The position numbers were made by a program, and so were the translations under genes. 64,000 nt of DNA, taken from assembly GCA_018394315.1 (NCBI GenBank), contig CP074575.1, positions 1,210,615-1,274,614 of the forward strand, read 5' to 3'. The notes beneath the pieces were generated by a model that did no database searches, was not told the DNA's origin, and saw only the letters and a program-made list of their open reading frames with translations. This document shows, piece after piece, positions 35,382-45,333 of the stretch. How positions within the stretch are numbered: position 1 is the stretch's first letter; every line of letters begins with the position of its first letter. The stretch comes from Mycoplasmatota bacterium (GTDB lineage Bacteria > Bacillota_I > Bacilli_A > MAG-NZ).

Positions 35382-35888
35382 ATGGATTATCTATTTAATG
35401 AATATAATGATCAATTGTTAAATCAACTACCAAAGGGAGCTTTTTTAACTACAAGAATTGGTGATAAGGTAAATACAATGACAATAGGATGGGGAAATAT
35501 TTCTGTTGTTTGGTATAAACATGTGTTTATGGTTTATGTGAGATATTCTAGAGAAACATATAATATGCTTGAACAAGCAGGGGAATTCACAGTTAGTTTT
35601 CCAATTACTTTAGATATGAAGAAAGAACTAGCATATTGTGGGAGTCATTCTTTTAGAAATAAAGATAAAATTAAAGATTTAGGCTTAACCTTAATTAATG
35701 GTAAAAATATAAATACTCCGATTATTGCTGAATGTAATCTCCATTTAGAGTGTAAAGTAATCTATAAACAATCAGTGGAACCAGGAATGATCTCAGAAGA
35801 AATTAAGGATAAATATTATAAAGGTAATAACGATTATCACGTATGTTATTATGGAGAAATAGTCGCTAAATATGGTAATATTGAATAG
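35382..35888 (+). CDS. flavin reductase-like domain protein
   Basis: A 168-residue protein of the flavin reductase / FMN-binding split-barrel family. PKGAFLTTRIGDKVNTMTIGWG at the N-terminus and RYSRETYNMLEQAGEFTVSFP are the flavin-contact segments. Enzymes of this group are common in anaerobes as small flavoproteins. The ATG at 35382 has AGAAAGGAA upstream; earlier in-frame codons lie inside the preceding terminator region. Confidence 0.87.
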   Translation: MDYLFNEYNDQLLNQLPKGAFLTTRIGDKVNTMTIGWGNISVVWYKHVFMVYVRYSRETYNMLEQAGEFTVSFPITLDMKKELAYCGSHSFRNKDKIKDLGLTLINGKNINTPIIAECNLHLECKVIYKQSVEPGMISEEIKDKYYKGNNDYHVCYYGEIVAKYGNIE

Positions 35889-35902
35889 AGAATAAAAACT
35901 AG

Positions 35903-35927
35903 AGCGAACAATTGTTCGTTCTTTTTA
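35903..35927 (+). terminator. terminator after the flavin reductase gene
   Basis: GCGAACAA pairs with TTGTTCGT (palindromic AACAATTGTT core), followed by T. Confidence 0.78.
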
Positions 35928-36005
35928 AGCCATTTCTCTTACAAGAAAAAGATAAAATATTGTCGTATTTTGTGCTATAATTTAGTGTGAAAGTTGGTGT
36001 AAGTT

Positions 36006-39000
36006 ATGAAATTAAATGAGTTACTTGATATGATAAATATTGAGGAAAAAGATTTTTTTCTTGATGGTAGAATTGACGAAATTTTGGTAGATATAAATAA
36101 GAATAAGTGGATATTTATATTTGACTTACCAAAAGTTTTACCAATAGAATTATATATAGATTTTAAACAGAAATTAGAAGAAAGATTCTCTAGCTATAAT
36201 CAAATTGAGAGTGAAATCAATTACCGAAATCAAAGAGTTCCTAAAGAATATGTAGATGACTATTATTCATATGCATACATTGAGACTTTAGAAGATTATC
36301 CAAGAGTATCTGTATTAGATAACTATCATGTAAGAATAGATGAAATAATTACTTTTGAAGTCTCTAGTAAAGAAGACGAATCCATTATCTTAGATAAGCT
36401 TGATCTAATAAATACAAAACTAGCAAGTTTTGGGGTGAAAATTTCTTTTGATATAGTTTTTACAGATGAAGTAGTTTCGACAAAAGATATTATTAATAAT
36501 GAGCATAATAAACTTGAACAAAAACTAGCTACGGAATTAGAGGATAGTATAAAAAGTAAGAAACTATCTATTGGTGATTCAATCAAGGGTAATTTTATGA
36601 ATATTGAAGATATACCTAAGACCGATGAGGAAGTATCTCAATATGCTAGAGATTTAATTGTTGTTGAAGGATATGTGTTTAAGTCTTCTATGAGAAAACT
36701 TAAAAGAGGTTCTACCTTATTAGAAGCTCTTATTACTAATTTTAACGACTCAATAAAAATTAAGAAGATCATAAGAGAAAGAGATGATCAATTAATTGAT
36801 CAGCATCTAAAAATCATTGAAGAGGGCAATTGGGTCAAATGTTCTGGTTACTTCAATTTTGATAAATACGCAAAAGATGTAGTGTTTGACTTTACTAATA
36901 TTTCTACTATTGATAAGAAAAAAGAAATAGAAATCCTAGATGATGCTGAAGAAAAGAGAATAGAATTACACGCCCATACGAAAATGAGTTCTATGGACGG
37001 AATAGCAAGCGTTAAAGACATAGTTAAAAAGGCAATTAAATGGGGACATAAAGCCATAGCGATTACTGATCATAATACTGTTCAGAGCTTTCCTGACTTT
37101 AATTATGCAACCAAAAACACAGATATCAAACCTATATATGGAGTTGAATTAAGTTATATAGATGATCTAGATACAGTGATTACTAGAAATGAATCTGAGG
37201 TTAAGTTAAGAGATGCTGATGTTACTTTTGTTGTATTCGATATAGAAACTACTGGTTTTAGTGTTAATCACGATGAGATTATTGAAATAGCTGCGATTAA
37301 AATTGAAAATGGACATTTTACACACTTTAATTCATTTGTTAAGGCTAATAGAAAACTAAGTAAATTGACTACTAAGTTAACTTCAATAACTGATGAAGAT
37401 TTGTTGGATGCGCCAAGTATTGAAGAAGTAATGATAAAATTTCATGAGTTTATTAGAGGTAGTATTTTAGTTGCCCATAATGCTGATTTTGATATGGCAT
37501 TTATTTATGAGAATTTTCGAAAATTAAATATATATACAGTTGATTATCCTACAATTGATACTTTGCAGCTTGCTAGAGTCTTGTATAAAGATACTCTAAA
37601 ATCATTCAATTTAAAAGCTGTTAGTAAACACTTGAAAGTAAGTTTAGAACAACATCACAGGGCAATTCATGACACCGAAGCAACAGCAAATATTCTATTA
37701 ATAATGCTTAATGAAGTATTCAATAAAGGAATAATTTATCACTGTGACATGAACAATTTAATCACACCAGACATTGTACATTCATTGAATATTCCAAGGC
37801 ATATAACGATTCTAGCTCAAAATAGAACTGGACTAAAAAATATGTATAAGATTTTGTCTGATGCTGCAACAAATCATTTTCACAGAGAACCAAGGGCCCT
37901 TAGATCAATTATTGAAAGGCATCGAGAAGGTGTATTAATCGGTTCCTCTTGTGTCAAAGGTGAAGTATTCGAATTTTCTTTAAATAAGGATTTTGAATCG
38001 CTTAGAGATAAAGCAAGTTTTTATGATTACTTAGAAATACAGCCCCCAAGTGTTTATTCACACTTGTTTGAAGATATTGAAGGTGGTGATGAATATATTA
38101 AAGATGCAATTAGTAGAATAGTAACTGCTGGAGAACACTTAGATATACCTGTTGTAGCTACAGGAGATGTACACCACATATATCCAAATCAAGTAGATTA
38201 TCGAAAAATTTATTTAAAAACACCAATGGTAGGTGGTGGATATCATCCTTTGAACAGAGTAGAAAATGTTCCATCTATGCATCTTAGAACAACTAACCAG
38301 ATGTTAGAAGATTTTAGTTTCTTAGGAGATAAAGCACTTGATATTGTAGTAAAGAACTCTAATTTGATCAATGATAAGATAGAAAGATTTGATTTGTTTC
38401 CTAAAGAACTATTTACTCCAAACGATGACTTCTTTGCTAGTAAGGGTATTCCAAGCATTAGTGAAGAAGTGGAAAAAATGGTATGGACCAATGCAAAAAG
38501 AAAATATGGTACAAATCTTCCAGATGTTGTTAAAGAACGAATTGAACATGAATTAGATCCAATTATTAATCGTGGATTTGGTAATGTATATTATATTTCA
38601 CATATCTTGGTTAAAAATTCTTTAGAGAACAAGTATTTGGTTGGTTCTCGTGGATCAGTAGGTTCGTCACTTGTAGCAACACTTATGAATATAACTGAGG
38701 TTAACCCTTTACCACCTCATTATGTATGTCCAAAGTGTCAATTTTCGATTTTTAAAACAATGGATGAAAATATCGATTCTCGTACATCTATTTATCAAGA
38801 AGATTTAAGAAGCGTTGAGTCTGGATTTGATTTACCATTAGCCAATTGTCCAGTTTGTGGTACTAGGTTCAGTTCTGACGGACATGATATTCCTTTTGCT
38901 ACCTTCTTAGGGTTTAAGGGTGATAAAGTTCCGGATATAGATCTTAATTTCTCTGGAGATTATCAAGCTCAAGCTCATTTAGATATAAGAAAAATGTTTG

Positions 39001-40403
39001 GTGAAGACTATGCTTTTAGAGCAGGTACAATTTCTACTATTCAAGAAAAGACTGCTTATGGATACGTTAAAGGGCATGCTAAAGATTTAGGAATCCAAAT
39101 TAGAGATGCAGAAGTGCAAAGATTAGTTTCTGAAATACACGGAGTTAGAAGATCAACAGGACAGCATCCAGGAGGTATTGTTGTTGTTCCTCATGATATT
39201 GAAATTTATGATATTACACCAATTCAATATCCTGCTGATGATGTAAATAGTACTTGGAGAACTTCTCATTTTGATTATCATTCATTCGAAAGTAACCTAT
39301 TTAAAATTGATGTACTCGGGCATGATAACCCAACAGTTATAAGACAACTAATGGATTATGTTGAGATGTTTCCAAGTGAATTTCCATTTGATAACGTATA
39401 TGATATTCCAATGGTAGATAAAAAAGTTATGAGTCTATTTAGTAGTACTGATGCACTTAAACTAAGTGGTGATATTATGAGTTCGGTAGGTACATATGGT
39501 TTACCTGAATTAGGAACGAACTTCGTTAGACAGATGCTTGTGGATACTAAACCAAAGAATTTTGCTGAGTTAGTAAAAATATCCGGGCTATCACACGGAA
39601 CTGATGTATGGTTAAACAATGCAAAAGATCTGGTGCAAGAAAAACATCCAGAGTTTGGTAAGATTAACTTTTCTGACGTCATTGGTTGTCGAGACGATAT
39701 AATGATTAATTTGATTTATCAAGGATTAGACCCAGAAGATGCTTATGATATTACTGAAACAGCTAGAAAAACCGGTAAATACCTTTCATTCGAACAGAAA
39801 CAGCTTATGAAAGAGAAGAATATTCCTGACTGGTATATTTGGAGTTGTGATCAAATTAAATATATGTTCCCTAAAGCTCATGCTACTGCATATGTTATTG
39901 AAGCATTAAGAATTGCTTGGTTCAAGGTTCATAGACCTATTTATTACTATGCTACATATTTTTCTAGAAGAGCGGATTACTTTGATGTAAATGCATTTTT
40001 AGGTGGATATGATGGTATTAGGGATAGAATATTAGAGATAAAGGATCAATTAAATCCAAGTGACAAGGATCAAAGATTAGTGACTGTACTAGAAATTGCT
40101 TTAGAGATGTGTTCAAGAGGTTATACATTTAATAACATAGACTTGAATAAGTCTAAGTCTTCAGAATTTATTATTAGTGACGATAAAAAGACATTAATAT
40201 TACCGTTTGTTACCATTGATGGTTTAGGAACAAATGTTGCGGATTCAGTAGTTTCAGCTAGAAATAACAGTGAGTTCAAATCTATTGAAGATTTAAGGAA
40301 ACGTACTAGACTATCTAAAACTTTGATACAAAAGTTAAAAGATTTGAAAGTGCTTGATGAACTTGAAGAAAAAGATGAAGGTAATCAGCTTTCACTATTC
40401 TAA
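36006..40403 (+). CDS. polC: DNA polymerase III alpha subunit, Gram-positive type
   Basis: A 1465-residue replicative polymerase. After an N-terminal region and an OB fold come a PHP domain (RIELHAHTKMSSMDG, near 318) split by a DEDDh 3'-5' exonuclease (VFDIETTGFS near 410, HNADFDMAF, HRAIHDTEAT). A zinc finger (CPKC ... CPVCG), the polymerase active site PDIDLNFSGD, and GQHPGGIVVVP follow. The C-terminus ends QLSLF, a sliding-clamp binding motif. Length is normal for PolC. GGTGTAAG precedes the ATG, and CTATAAT is the likely -10. It works in the cytoplasm at the replication fork. Confidence 0.97.
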   Translation: MKLNELLDMINIEEKDFFLDGRIDEILVDINKNKWIFIFDLPKVLPIELYIDFKQKLEERFSSYNQIESEINYRNQRVPKEYVDDYYSYAYIETLEDYPRVSVLDNYHVRIDEIITFEVSSKEDESIILDKLDLINTKLASFGVKISFDIVFTDEVVSTKDIINNEHNKLEQKLATELEDSIKSKKLSIGDSIKGNFMNIEDIPKTDEEVSQYARDLIVVEGYVFKSSMRKLKRGSTLLEALITNFNDSIKIKKIIRERDDQLIDQHLKIIEEGNWVKCSGYFNFDKYAKDVVFDFTNISTIDKKKEIEILDDAEEKRIELHAHTKMSSMDGIASVKDIVKKAIKWGHKAIAITDHNTVQSFPDFNYATKNTDIKPIYGVELSYIDDLDTVITRNESEVKLRDADVTFVVFDIETTGFSVNHDEIIEIAAIKIENGHFTHFNSFVKANRKLSKLTTKLTSITDEDLLDAPSIEEVMIKFHEFIRGSILVAHNADFDMAFIYENFRKLNIYTVDYPTIDTLQLARVLYKDTLKSFNLKAVSKHLKVSLEQHHRAIHDTEATANILLIMLNEVFNKGIIYHCDMNNLITPDIVHSLNIPRHITILAQNRTGLKNMYKILSDAATNHFHREPRALRSIIERHREGVLIGSSCVKGEVFEFSLNKDFESLRDKASFYDYLEIQPPSVYSHLFEDIEGGDEYIKDAISRIVTAGEHLDIPVVATGDVHHIYPNQVDYRKIYLKTPMVGGGYHPLNRVENVPSMHLRTTNQMLEDFSFLGDKALDIVVKNSNLINDKIERFDLFPKELFTPNDDFFASKGIPSISEEVEKMVWTNAKRKYGTNLPDVVKERIEHELDPIINRGFGNVYYISHILVKNSLENKYLVGSRGSVGSSLVATLMNITEVNPLPPHYVCPKCQFSIFKTMDENIDSRTSIYQEDLRSVESGFDLPLANCPVCGTRFSSDGHDIPFATFLGFKGDKVPDIDLNFSGDYQAQAHLDIRKMFGEDYAFRAGTISTIQEKTAYGYVKGHAKDLGIQIRDAEVQRLVSEIHGVRRSTGQHPGGIVVVPHDIEIYDITPIQYPADDVNSTWRTSHFDYHSFESNLFKIDVLGHDNPTVIRQLMDYVEMFPSEFPFDNVYDIPMVDKKVMSLFSSTDALKLSGDIMSSVGTYGLPELGTNFVRQMLVDTKPKNFAELVKISGLSHGTDVWLNNAKDLVQEKHPEFGKINFSDVIGCRDDIMINLIYQGLDPEDAYDITETARKTGKYLSFEQKQLMKEKNIPDWYIWSCDQIKYMFPKAHATAYVIEALRIAWFKVHRPIYYYATYFSRRADYFDVNAFLGGYDGIRDRILEIKDQLNPSDKDQRLVTVLEIALEMCSRGYTFNNIDLNKSKSSEFIISDDKKTLILPFVTIDGLGTNVADSVVSARNNSEFKSIEDLRKRTRLSKTLIQKLKDLKVLDELEEKDEGNQLSLF

Positions 40404-40448
40404 TAAATAATCAATTATTAGATAATAATAATTTTAGGAGGAAAGAAT

Positions 40449-41210
40449 ATGAGAATTATGAGATCTACAAATCCTGTTTTTAGAGGAATAAAAGGTAATG
40501 AAGTTTTTAGTACATCTAATTCAGCTACTTACGGAGGAATTACATCAAAGACATTTCTTTTATTTCTTATAGCAGTTACAACTGGTTATTTTACTGCTAG
40601 TAATGTTGAGTTTGTTTTAAGTAATAGTTGGATAATGCTAGTATCAATGATTGCAGCATTCGTCTGTGTAATGATTTCTAGCATAAACCCTAGAGCAGCG
40701 AAGATTTTTGCACCTTTATACGCTGCATTTGAAGGTATGCTACTAGGAACAATCATTTTATTTATTTCAACCTTATCAACTGTTTCAACAGCTTATGAGG
40801 GAATAGTTTTAAATGCTGTACTTATAACGTTATCTATATTCTTAGTTATGCTACTACTATATTCTACAGGTGCGGTAAGAGTAGGACCGATGTTTAGAAG
40901 AGTGATGATGGGTGCATTATTTGGATTGATACTCTTTACATTCTCTACTTTTATAATAGGAATATTTAGTCCAGGATTTAGAGAAATGATTTATGGTAAT
41001 ATGCAATTGATGTTGTTAGTTTCTTTGATTTCAGCGGCTTTAGCATCTTTATTCATATTAATAGATTTAGATAACTGTACCAAATTAGTTCAGGCATCTG
41101 CCCCTAAAGAATATGAATGGGTTGCAAGTTTGGGATTAATGGTTACTATAATTTGGCTATTCCTTGAAATATTAAGAATTCTAATAATATTCGCTAGCCG
41201 TAGAGACTAA
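40449..41210 (+). CDS. Bax inhibitor-1/YccA family membrane protein
   Basis: A 253-residue protein with about seven membrane helices. The N-terminal MRSTNPVFRGIKG and the start of the first helix (ATYGGITSKTFLLFLIAV) match the YccA-like branch of the Bax inhibitor-1 family; related proteins form a pH-sensitive calcium leak. The paired aspartates near the C-terminus (LIDLDNCTKLV) agree with that. TAGGAGGAAAG precedes the ATG; polC ends 45 bases upstream, so the two may be cotranscribed. Confidence 0.88.
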   Translation: MRIMRSTNPVFRGIKGNEVFSTSNSATYGGITSKTFLLFLIAVTTGYFTASNVEFVLSNSWIMLVSMIAAFVCVMISSINPRAAKIFAPLYAAFEGMLLGTIILFISTLSTVSTAYEGIVLNAVLITLSIFLVMLLLYSTGAVRVGPMFRRVMMGALFGLILFTFSTFIIGIFSPGFREMIYGNMQLMLLVSLISAALASLFILIDLDNCTKLVQASAPKEYEWVASLGLMVTIIWLFLEILRILIIFASRRD

Positions 41211-41244
41211 AATAAATCAACTGAGACATAAACACATTACAATA

Positions 41245-41284
41245 CCCCCTTCTTACGTAAACTAAAGTGAGGAGGGGATTTTTT
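41245..41284 (+). terminator. terminator-like hairpin covering the ribosome binding site of the CotD-like gene
   Basis: CCCC-(C)-TTCTTAC (41245-41256) pairs with GTGAGGAGGGG (41267-41277), followed by ATTTTTT. The 3' arm contains the GAGGAGGGG ribosome binding site; the ATG is two bases after the T-run. Confidence 0.65.
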
Positions 41285-41285
41285 A

Positions 41286-41600
41286 ATGAAAAACTATGGA
41301 AAAGAAGATATGAAATATATGAACATGGAAGAATATGAAATGAAAAAAGACTATAAAGAAATGCCGTATCAAGATCAGCACATGTGTCATCCACATGGAT
41401 ACCATCATGGACATCATTGTGGATGTGTACCTATGCCACAACCAAAATGTAAAGTAGTTCATAAATATCACTATGAAGACTATCCGGTTTGCGTTCCGGT
41501 TCATACTCATTACGTCAATCATATAGTTAAAAAACCAAAATTTATTCCAAGATATTCTTGCAGTGAAGAAGTTCAATGTGACATACAAAGACCGTGCTAA
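41286..41600 (+). CDS. CotD-like spore coat protein
   Basis: A 104-residue protein rich in His, Cys, Tyr, Pro and Lys. The middle and C-terminal parts (HPHGYHHGHHCGC and VVHKYHYEDYPVCVPVHTHYVNHIV) are typical of the CotD group of inner coat proteins, in which cysteines and tyrosines may be crosslinked. The N-terminal 30 residues are Met/Glu/Lys-rich. Similarity rests on composition and the HTHYVNH pattern, so the call is probable only. It lies between the BI-1 gene and the Phe T-box as a separate unit. Confidence 0.7.
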   Translation: MKNYGKEDMKYMNMEEYEMKKDYKEMPYQDQHMCHPHGYHHGHHCGCVPMPQPKCKVVHKYHYEDYPVCVPVHTHYVNHIVKKPKFIPRYSCSEEVQCDIQRPC

Positions 41601-41609
41601 AACATATAT

Positions 41610-41638
41610 TTGACAAATTATAGTTGATTTAATAGGAT
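41610..41638 (+). promoter_or_regulatory. promoter of the pheST operon
   Basis: TTGACA (41610-41615) and TAGGAT (41633-41638) are 17 bases apart, just before the T-box leader. Confidence 0.75.
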
Positions 41639-41659
41639 AAATAATATAAAATATTAAAG

Positions 41660-41880
41660 AAATCGAAGATAAAGGATTAGTAATCGCTAGAATCATTTTT
41701 AAGGGAGAGGGTACATTAACTGAGAGTGCTCTTAAAATGAAACGATGAATTCACCTTTGGAGTGGTGTTAATAGCATCCGCATTCTTGGCGTTATAAGAT
41801 TTGAGTGCATAGTTTTTGCTATGAACTAAGGTGGTACCGCGATAAGAAATCGTCCTTAGAGAAGGACGATTTTTCTTTTT
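41660..41880 (+). promoter_or_regulatory. T-box leader with Phe (UUC) specifier, upstream of pheST
   Basis: Stem I ends in GATGAA-TTC-A, with TTC at 41750-41752 in the specifier position. The T-box element AAGGTGGTACCGCG ends at 41841, and the terminator AATCGTCCTT / AAGGACGATT plus T-run occupies about 41847-41878. Uncharged tRNA-Phe should induce pheST. Confidence 0.93.
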
Positions 41881-41900
41881 AGAGATTTAAGGAGGAAATT

Positions 41901-42935
41901 ATGAGTATTAATGAAAAGCTGAAACAAATTGGTGAAGAGGCTAAGAAAACTATTTCTATAGTAGATACTATTCATGATTTGAATAATGAAAAAGCAAGAT
42001 ACCTTGGAAAAAAAGGGTTAATGGCTGAATTCATGAAGATGATGAAAGACGCTACTATAGAAGAGAAAAAAGAGATTGGGAAGGCCTCAAATGAAGTAAA
42101 ACAACTTATAACTAAGTTGTTAGATGAGAGAAAAGAGTATATAGAAAATAAAAAGGTGGAAGAAAAATTAGCATCGGAATCACTAGATGTAACTTTACCA
42201 GGGAAAATAAGTAACGTTGGTGTAAGGCATATATTAAATCAGGTTACTGAAGAATTAGAAGATTTATTTATTGGAATGGGATATATAATCCAAGAAGGTC
42301 CTGAAATTGAAATTGATGAGTTTAATTTCGAAAAACTAAATTTACCTAAGGATCATCCTGCTAGAGATATGCAAGATTCATTCTATATCTCAGATGAGCT
42401 ATTGCTTAGAACGCATACATCTCCCGTACAAGTTCGTACAATGCTAGAGTATGGCGGTAAAGAAGCAATAAAGATCGTATGTCCTGGGAAGGTTTACAGA
42501 AGAGATGATGACGATGCAACTCATTCACATCAGTTTATGCAATTTGAAGCTTTAGTTGTTGATAAAATGACTACATTAAGTGATTTAAAAGGTACTTTAC
42601 TAGAGTTTGCTAAAAAACTATTTGGTGATGATAGATCAATTAGACTTAGACCATCATACTTTCCTTTTACAGAACCTAGTATGGAAGTTGATGTTTCGTG
42701 TAGCAAGTGTGGCGGAAGTGGTTGTAATATGTGTAAAGGTACAGGCTGGATAGAAGTGCTTGGTGCTGGAATGGTAAATAACAATGTATTAGAATTATGC
42801 GGATATGACTCTAAAATTTATCAAGGATTTGCTTTAGGGATGGGTGTAGAAAGAATTGCAATGCTAAAATATGGAATTGATGATATTAGACACTTCTACA
42901 CTAACGATCTTAGATTTTTAAAGCAATTTAAATAG
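41901..42935 (+). CDS. pheS: phenylalanyl-tRNA synthetase alpha subunit
   Basis: A 344-residue class II synthetase subunit that activates phenylalanine and charges tRNA-Phe as an alpha2-beta2 enzyme. An N-terminal coiled coil (about 1-85) contacts tRNA; class II motifs are seen in [23 protein letters not shown] and [11 protein letters not shown] Cys-rich loop ([17 protein letters not shown]) is common in Firmicutes PheS. AAGGAGG precedes the ATG; pheT follows after 10 bases. Confidence 0.96.
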   Translation: MSINEKLKQIGEEAKKTISIVDTIHDLNNEKARYLGKKGLMAEFMKMMKDATIEEKKEIGKASNEVKQLITKLLDERKEYIENKKVEEKLASESLDVTLPGKISNVGVRHILNQVTEELEDLFIGMGYIIQEGPEIEIDEFNFEKLNLPKDHPARDMQDSFYISDELLLRTHTSPVQVRTMLEYGGKEAIKIVCPGKVYRRDDDDATHSHQFMQFEALVVDKMTTLSDLKGTLLEFAKKLFGDDRSIRLRPSYFPFTEPSMEVDVSCSKCGGSGCNMCKGTGWIEVLGAGMVNNNVLELCGYDSKIYQGFALGMGVERIAMLKYGIDDIRHFYTNDLRFLKQFK

Positions 42936-42945
42936 GAGGAAAATT

Positions 42946-45300
42946 ATGAAAGTTTCATATAAATGGTTAAATGAATTTGTTGATGTTGATATTCCTTATG
43001 AAGAACTGGGAAATAAATTTTCTTTAATGAGTCAAGAGGTAGCCGGAGTTTATAGTTTAACTGATGCAACAAAGATAGTTGTTGGACATATTATAAGCAA
43101 AGAAAAGCATCCAGACGCCGAGAAGTTAAGTGTTTGTCAAGTTGATGTTGGACACCCAGTTCAAATAGTATGTGGCGCTCCAAATGTTGAAACAGGACAA
43201 AAGGTAATAGTTGCTTTAGTTGGAGCGGTACTAGCAGGATTTAAAATCAAGAAAGCAAAGATTCGTGGAGTTGAGTCAAATGGAATGATCTGTTCACTAA
43301 ACGAATTAGGTATTGATAAAAAGTACGTTGACACTAGTGGAATATATGTTCTACCAGAAAACTCTAAGATAGGGAGTAACCCATTAGAAGTATTATCTTT
43401 AGATGATGAGGTTATGGAGTTAGATTTGACTCCGAATAGAGGAGATTTACTAAGTGTAATGGGAGTAGCATATGATACTGCTGCTATCCTTAACAAAGAG
43501 TTAATGTTGAAAGTACCTCAAATAGTCGAAGTTGATGAAGTTATTGATTTCAAGATCAAAATTGAAACTAAAAAGTGTATGTCTTATTATGCTAGAGTTA
43601 TTAAAAATGTCGAGATTAAGGAATCTCCTGATTGGTTAAAAGCTCGTTTAATTGCAGCAGGAGTTAGACCTATTAACAATGTTGTAGATATTACTAATTA
43701 TGTAATGCTTGAAACTGGACAGCCTCTTCATGCGTTTGATTTAGATAAGTTTGAAACAAGAGAAGTTGTGGTTAGAACAGCTAATGATGACGAAGTAATC
43801 AAGACTCTAGATGGGCAAGATAGAAACCTTTTGGTGGATGATATTGTAATTACTAATGGAAAAGTACCTACTGCATTAGGTGGAGTTATGGGTGGATATG
43901 ATACCGAAATAGATGAACATACTAAATATGTATTATTAGAATCTGCTACTTTTGATCCGATATCAATAAGAAAAACATCAAGTAGATTAGATTTAAGAAG
44001 TGAATCTTCAATGCGTTTTGAAAGAGGAGTAGATCCAAACAGAACTATTCTCGCATTAAATAGAGCTTCGGAAATGTTCCAAAACTTAGCTTCAGGAAAA
44101 GTCTTATCTGGAGTGAGTAATGTTGAAAATAATAACTTAGATGACAAGGAAATAAAGATAGATTTAACTTATGTTATTAACTATGTTGGATACAATTATA
44201 GTGTTGACGATATTGAATCAGTATTTGATGCATTAAATTTTGAATACAGTAGAGATAATGAATCATTTATTCTAAGTATTCCAAGTAGAAGGAAAGATTT
44301 GGTTACAAAACAAGATTTAATTGAAGAGATTGTAAGGATACATGGCTATGATAAAATTCCTTTAACACTTCCAAAGACTGTTTCAAGAGGAGGACTTACA
44401 ACTTCTCAATTAAGAAGGCGAAAAATAAGAAATTTACTACAAGGATTCGGGATGGATGAAGTTATATCTTATTCTCTAATAAATAAGGATAATCTATATG
44501 ATTTTACAATCGAGGAAACTAACTATACCGAACTTTTAAAACCGATGAGTATAGATAAGAGTGTTATGAGACATACGCCTTTAAATGGGTTAATAGATGC
44601 TTTAAAACATAATATAGCAAGAAAGAACAAAGATTTATCTTTATTTGAGATAGGAAGTAAATACCTTGATACGGAAAAAATGGCTGTATGTGGGGTGTTA
44701 AGTGGAGTTCAAAACCAGTTATCTTGGAAAGGTAATTATGAGTCAGTTGATTTTTATTATGTAAAAGGTATTATTGAATCTTTATTAAGTAATCTAGATG
44801 TTGAAGTGAAATATGCTAAACCAGAAAAAACGAATGTTAACTTTCATCCAGGTCAAACTGTATACATTTATCAAAATAATAATTTGATTGGTTTTATAGG
44901 TAAATTACATCCGAAATATCAAGCTTTAAATGATTTGAATGATACATTTATTTTTGAGTTAGTTTTAGATGACATTAAATTTCAAGAGGAAATTAATAAA
45001 TTTGAATCTATTCAAAAATATCCTTCAATGGAAAGAGACATAGCTATTGTTGTTAATAGAGATATCAGTGCTTCTTTAGTGTTAGATACTATTAAAAAAG
45101 CAGGAAAAAAACTTCTTAAAGATATAACTATATTTGATATATACACTGGAGAAAACGTGGGTGAGTCTGAAAAATCAATTGCGTTAAAGTTAGTGTTTAT
45201 GGATAAAGAAAGAACATTAGAAACTGAAGAAGTTACTGAAAGAGTAAATAAGATTATTAAAGTATTAGAAAAGGAAATCAACGCAAAATTGAGAGATTAG
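42946..45300 (+). CDS. pheT: phenylalanyl-tRNA synthetase beta subunit
   Basis: A 784-residue subunit with an N-terminal tRNA-binding (EMAP-like) domain (about 40-150; VGHIISKEKHPDAEKLSVCQVD), the B3/4 editing domain (VRPINNVVDITNYVMLE), the B5 domain (about 400-475), a catalytic-like core and a C-terminal FDX-ACB anticodon-binding domain (KYPSMERDIAIVV). It edits Tyr-tRNA-Phe and supports the alpha subunit. AGGAGGAAA precedes the ATG. The terminator overlaps its stop codon. Confidence 0.96.
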   Translation: MKVSYKWLNEFVDVDIPYEELGNKFSLMSQEVAGVYSLTDATKIVVGHIISKEKHPDAEKLSVCQVDVGHPVQIVCGAPNVETGQKVIVALVGAVLAGFKIKKAKIRGVESNGMICSLNELGIDKKYVDTSGIYVLPENSKIGSNPLEVLSLDDEVMELDLTPNRGDLLSVMGVAYDTAAILNKELMLKVPQIVEVDEVIDFKIKIETKKCMSYYARVIKNVEIKESPDWLKARLIAAGVRPINNVVDITNYVMLETGQPLHAFDLDKFETREVVVRTANDDEVIKTLDGQDRNLLVDDIVITNGKVPTALGGVMGGYDTEIDEHTKYVLLESATFDPISIRKTSSRLDLRSESSMRFERGVDPNRTILALNRASEMFQNLASGKVLSGVSNVENNNLDDKEIKIDLTYVINYVGYNYSVDDIESVFDALNFEYSRDNESFILSIPSRRKDLVTKQDLIEEIVRIHGYDKIPLTLPKTVSRGGLTTSQLRRRKIRNLLQGFGMDEVISYSLINKDNLYDFTIEETNYTELLKPMSIDKSVMRHTPLNGLIDALKHNIARKNKDLSLFEIGSKYLDTEKMAVCGVLSGVQNQLSWKGNYESVDFYYVKGIIESLLSNLDVEVKYAKPEKTNVNFHPGQTVYIYQNNNLIGFIGKLHPKYQALNDLNDTFIFELVLDDIKFQEEINKFESIQKYPSMERDIAIVVNRDISASLVLDTIKKAGKKLLKDITIFDIYTGENVGESEKSIALKLVFMDKERTLETEEVTERVNKIIKVLEKEINAKLRD

Positions 45301-45318
45301 CCCCGTAAGGGGCTTTTC
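45299..45318 (+). terminator. terminator after pheT
   Basis: AGCCCC pairs with GGGGCT, then TTTCT. Confidence 0.75.
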
Positions 45319-45333
45319 TAGGGGCTAGAAAAA

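Noticed and set aside
41283-41696. Open frame on the minus strand across the CotD-like gene and T-box
   Set aside because: It is antisense to a His-rich gene with a good ribosome binding site and runs into a leader RNA. Its low-complexity translation (many Phe, His, Met) is a shadow.
43728-44147. 139-codon minus-strand frame inside pheT
   Set aside because: Shadow of a conserved gene; no start signal.
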